This document shows positions 42,734-43,725 of a stretch of 43,725 bases of DNA, piece after piece. The stretch spans positions 1 to 43,725 of the forward strand of contig NZ_JAGFXZ010000026.1 in assembly GCF_019038395.1 (NCBI RefSeq), in the 5' to 3' direction. This DNA is from Acinetobacter sp. BY419. Lineage in GTDB: Bacteria > Pseudomonadota > Gammaproteobacteria > Pseudomonadales > Moraxellaceae. The notes under the pieces were generated by a model. That model searched no databases, was not told the DNA's origin, and saw only the letters and a program-made list of their open reading frames with translations. A program made the translations under genes and the position numbers. Every line of letters starts with the position of its first letter. Position 1 is the stretch's first letter.

Positions 42734-43507
42734 TTAGTTACTTTTTTGAGATGATGGAGCCGAGTTCCATGTGTCTAATAAGTGCCAAATTGCGCTATCA
42801 ATTTCTTGCCATTTATCCCAATTATTTAAATCAGTTTCCCACTTAAGCCATATTCCACCATATTTATTCAATTTATAAATATTTCCTTGAATTGCATTAA
42901 TTGATTTGTCACTCCCTCTATTTAAATGTAAGAAAACTCCGCCATTTTTTGTAGGCCCGAAACAGAATAAAAAATCATCAGAAAAACTTCTAATATAACA
43001 ATCTAAGCCATATTTTTTAAATTTTGAATGACGCTTGACATACTTTGAAGCTAAATTGCTGATAAATACTTTTTCAGTATTAAAATTACCTTCTCTTAAG
43101 TCCAAAGGTAATCCTTCTACGCTTACTCTAATTTGATCTTTATGGTCTAGCAGATCACTATCTGTCGCTTGAACATTCGTTCCATTCAATATCAAGTAAA
43201 ATTCTAATTGCCGATTAGAGTCCGGCATCGGCAATTGATTGGCTTCTTCCTGCGTAATCGGTGGAAATTTTTCAGTTACATAATCAATTGGAAATTGACC
43301 TAAGTAGTGTTCACGTGCAGGTCGATAAAATTCAGAATCAAACCGATCGGGAATATGTTCCCGACGCGGCCCAAGTTTCGCTTTTACAATAAGTTGTGGA
43401 TTTTGTTTCCATGTCACTATTTCCCCCTCTTGAGGAATATCCTTTGATGTACACCCAATAAGTAACAGAGCATACAAGGAAAGAATCCAGCATCCTTTTA
43501 TTAGCAT
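42734..43507 (-). CDS. Hypothetical lipoprotein, cargo of the Xer-flanked module
   Basis: A 257-residue predicted lipoprotein. Signal MLIKGCWILSLYALLLIGC ends in lipobox LIGC (Cys about residue 19), so it is membrane-anchored outside the cytoplasm. The mature protein is hydrophilic: ERHIPDRFDSEF-like acidic/basic patches, a YITEKFPPITQEEANQLP-type linker, and a C-terminal WLKWETDLNNWDKWQEIDS stretch rich in Trp. I recognise no family. AT-rich codons unlike the neighbouring core genes suggest transfer. It is the only gene between two inverted Xer sites. It might be an immunity or surface-protection protein, but nothing in the sequence proves it. Confidence 0.72.
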   Translation of the reverse strand: MLIKGCWILSLYALLLIGCTSKDIPQEGEIVTWKQNPQLIVKAKLGPRREHIPDRFDSEFYRPAREHYLGQFPIDYVTEKFPPITQEEANQLPMPDSNRQLEFYLILNGTNVQATDSDLLDHKDQIRVSVEGLPLDLREGNFNTEKVFISNLASKYVKRHSKFKKYGLDCYIRSFSDDFLFCFGPTKNGGVFLHLNRGSDKSINAIQGNIYKLNKYGGIWLKWETDLNNWDKWQEIDSAIWHLLDTWNSAPSSQKSN

Positions 43508-43565
43508 TATTTGACTCTTATAAATATTACGATTTCAGAAAATTTAAATATTTAAATTTCCCTAA

Positions 43566-43593
43566 AATTAACATAATACGTGTTATACGAAAC
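43566..43593 (-). mobile_element. Xer recombination site (pdif-like), inverted relative to 42696
   Basis: On the minus strand: XerC arm GTTTCGTATAA (43583-43593), centre CACGTA, XerD arm TTATGTTAATT (43566-43576). This is close to the Acinetobacter pdif consensus. It is inverted relative to the site at 42696, so the XerD arms of both face the lipoprotein gene, as at the ends of a pdif module. Confidence 0.85.
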
Positions 43594-43598
43594 ATGCT

Positions 43599-43725
43599 AT
43601 GTAAGCCCAAAATAGAAATGTCCGGTTTCTCCAAAGTAAAAATGTCCGCTTTTAGAATATATGCTTTTGCGATTATCGAAGCGGACGGTTTGATATGTTG
43701 GTGTCTATGTCGGATAAAGAACTTA
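43599..43725 (+). mobile_element. Left end of an IS1202/ISNCY-like insertion sequence (partial)
   Basis: The element probably starts at 43599 or 43600, five or six bases after the XerC arm, and runs off the window. Near the end AAATGTCCG occurs twice (43616-43624 and 43640-43648). GTCCGCTT (43644-43651) and AAGCGGAC (43679-43686) can pair upstream of the transposase. The exact terminal inverted repeat and target duplication cannot be checked without the other end. Confidence 0.65.
43695..43725 (+). CDS. Transposase, N-terminal fragment (ISNCY/IS1202-like), cut by the window end
   Basis: Ten codons, MLVSMSDKEL, are visible from ATG 43695, or ATG 43707. MSDKEL at the N-terminus is how many ISNCY/IS1202-type transposases begin, by memory. 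Only the start lies in the window, so no catalytic residues can be seen. GCGGACGG upstream may act as part of the ribosome site. Confidence comes mainly from the position in an IS-like end. Confidence 0.55.
   Translation, partial: MLVSMSDKEL

Overview
The window looks like chromosomal DNA of an Acinetobacter species (Moraxellaceae). The reasons are an AlkR/AlkM alkane hydroxylase pair of the Acinetobacter type, core housekeeping genes (prmB, aroC, ispF, lpxB, frmA) with Acinetobacter-like protein sequences, moderate AT-rich composition, and Xer (pdif-type) sites with the Acinetobacter core sequence at the right end. No tRNA, rRNA or CRISPR array was seen. I cannot name the species.

Layout. 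1-5400: a GNAT acetyltransferase, a two-gene acyl-CoA dehydrogenase (ACAD) operon in which one partner has lost the catalytic Glu motif, an AarF/ABC1 kinase and a small unknown gene, all on the minus strand. 5500-8300: a secreted LprI-like protein, then prmB-aroC as an operon with a terminator. 8400-13000: an orphan Imm44-like gene, an AEC transporter, a tandem glycine riboswitch in front of a DadA-like amino acid dehydrogenase, a secreted Cys-rich protein and ispF. 13000-17300: a degenerate protein phosphatase, DAHP synthase 1, a TauE/SafE permease and lpxB (TTG start). 17300-22600: alkR-alkM, a 608-residue ACAD and its divergent GlxA-like regulator. 22600-27150: a MarR-MFS operon with a clear operator, then cioA-cioB plus a 35-residue DUF2474 subunit. 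27150-32800: a membrane-anchored nuclease and a LysR regulator divergent from an ACAD / APH-like kinase / histidine phosphatase / SDR operon, which resembles the machinery for 4-hydroxyacyl-CoA breakdown. 33200-39980: a desaturase, SGNH hydrolase, DNA glycosylase, PPOX protein, unknown gene, ClsC-like phospholipase D and formaldehyde dehydrogenase. 40200-42300: a glycine-zipper protein, then DAHP synthase 2 behind an elaborate leader. 42696-43725: a Xer-site module carrying a lipoprotein gene, followed by the start of an IS1202-like element.

Themes. Lipid and alkane oxidation dominates: alkM, four ACADs, a kinase-coupled ACAD operon and a desaturase. Aromatic amino acid synthesis is the second theme, with aroC and two class I DAHP synthases. 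The most striking regulatory object is upstream of the second DAHP synthase (40870-41260). It has phased 11-bp repeats over a promoter, an 18-residue leader peptide with a Tyr/Phe/Trp run, mutually exclusive RNA hairpins ending in an intrinsic terminator, and then a second aromatic-rich 34-residue leader peptide. The most striking mobile object is the lipoprotein gene bracketed by two inversely oriented Xer sites, with an IS beginning about 5 bp outside one XerC arm.
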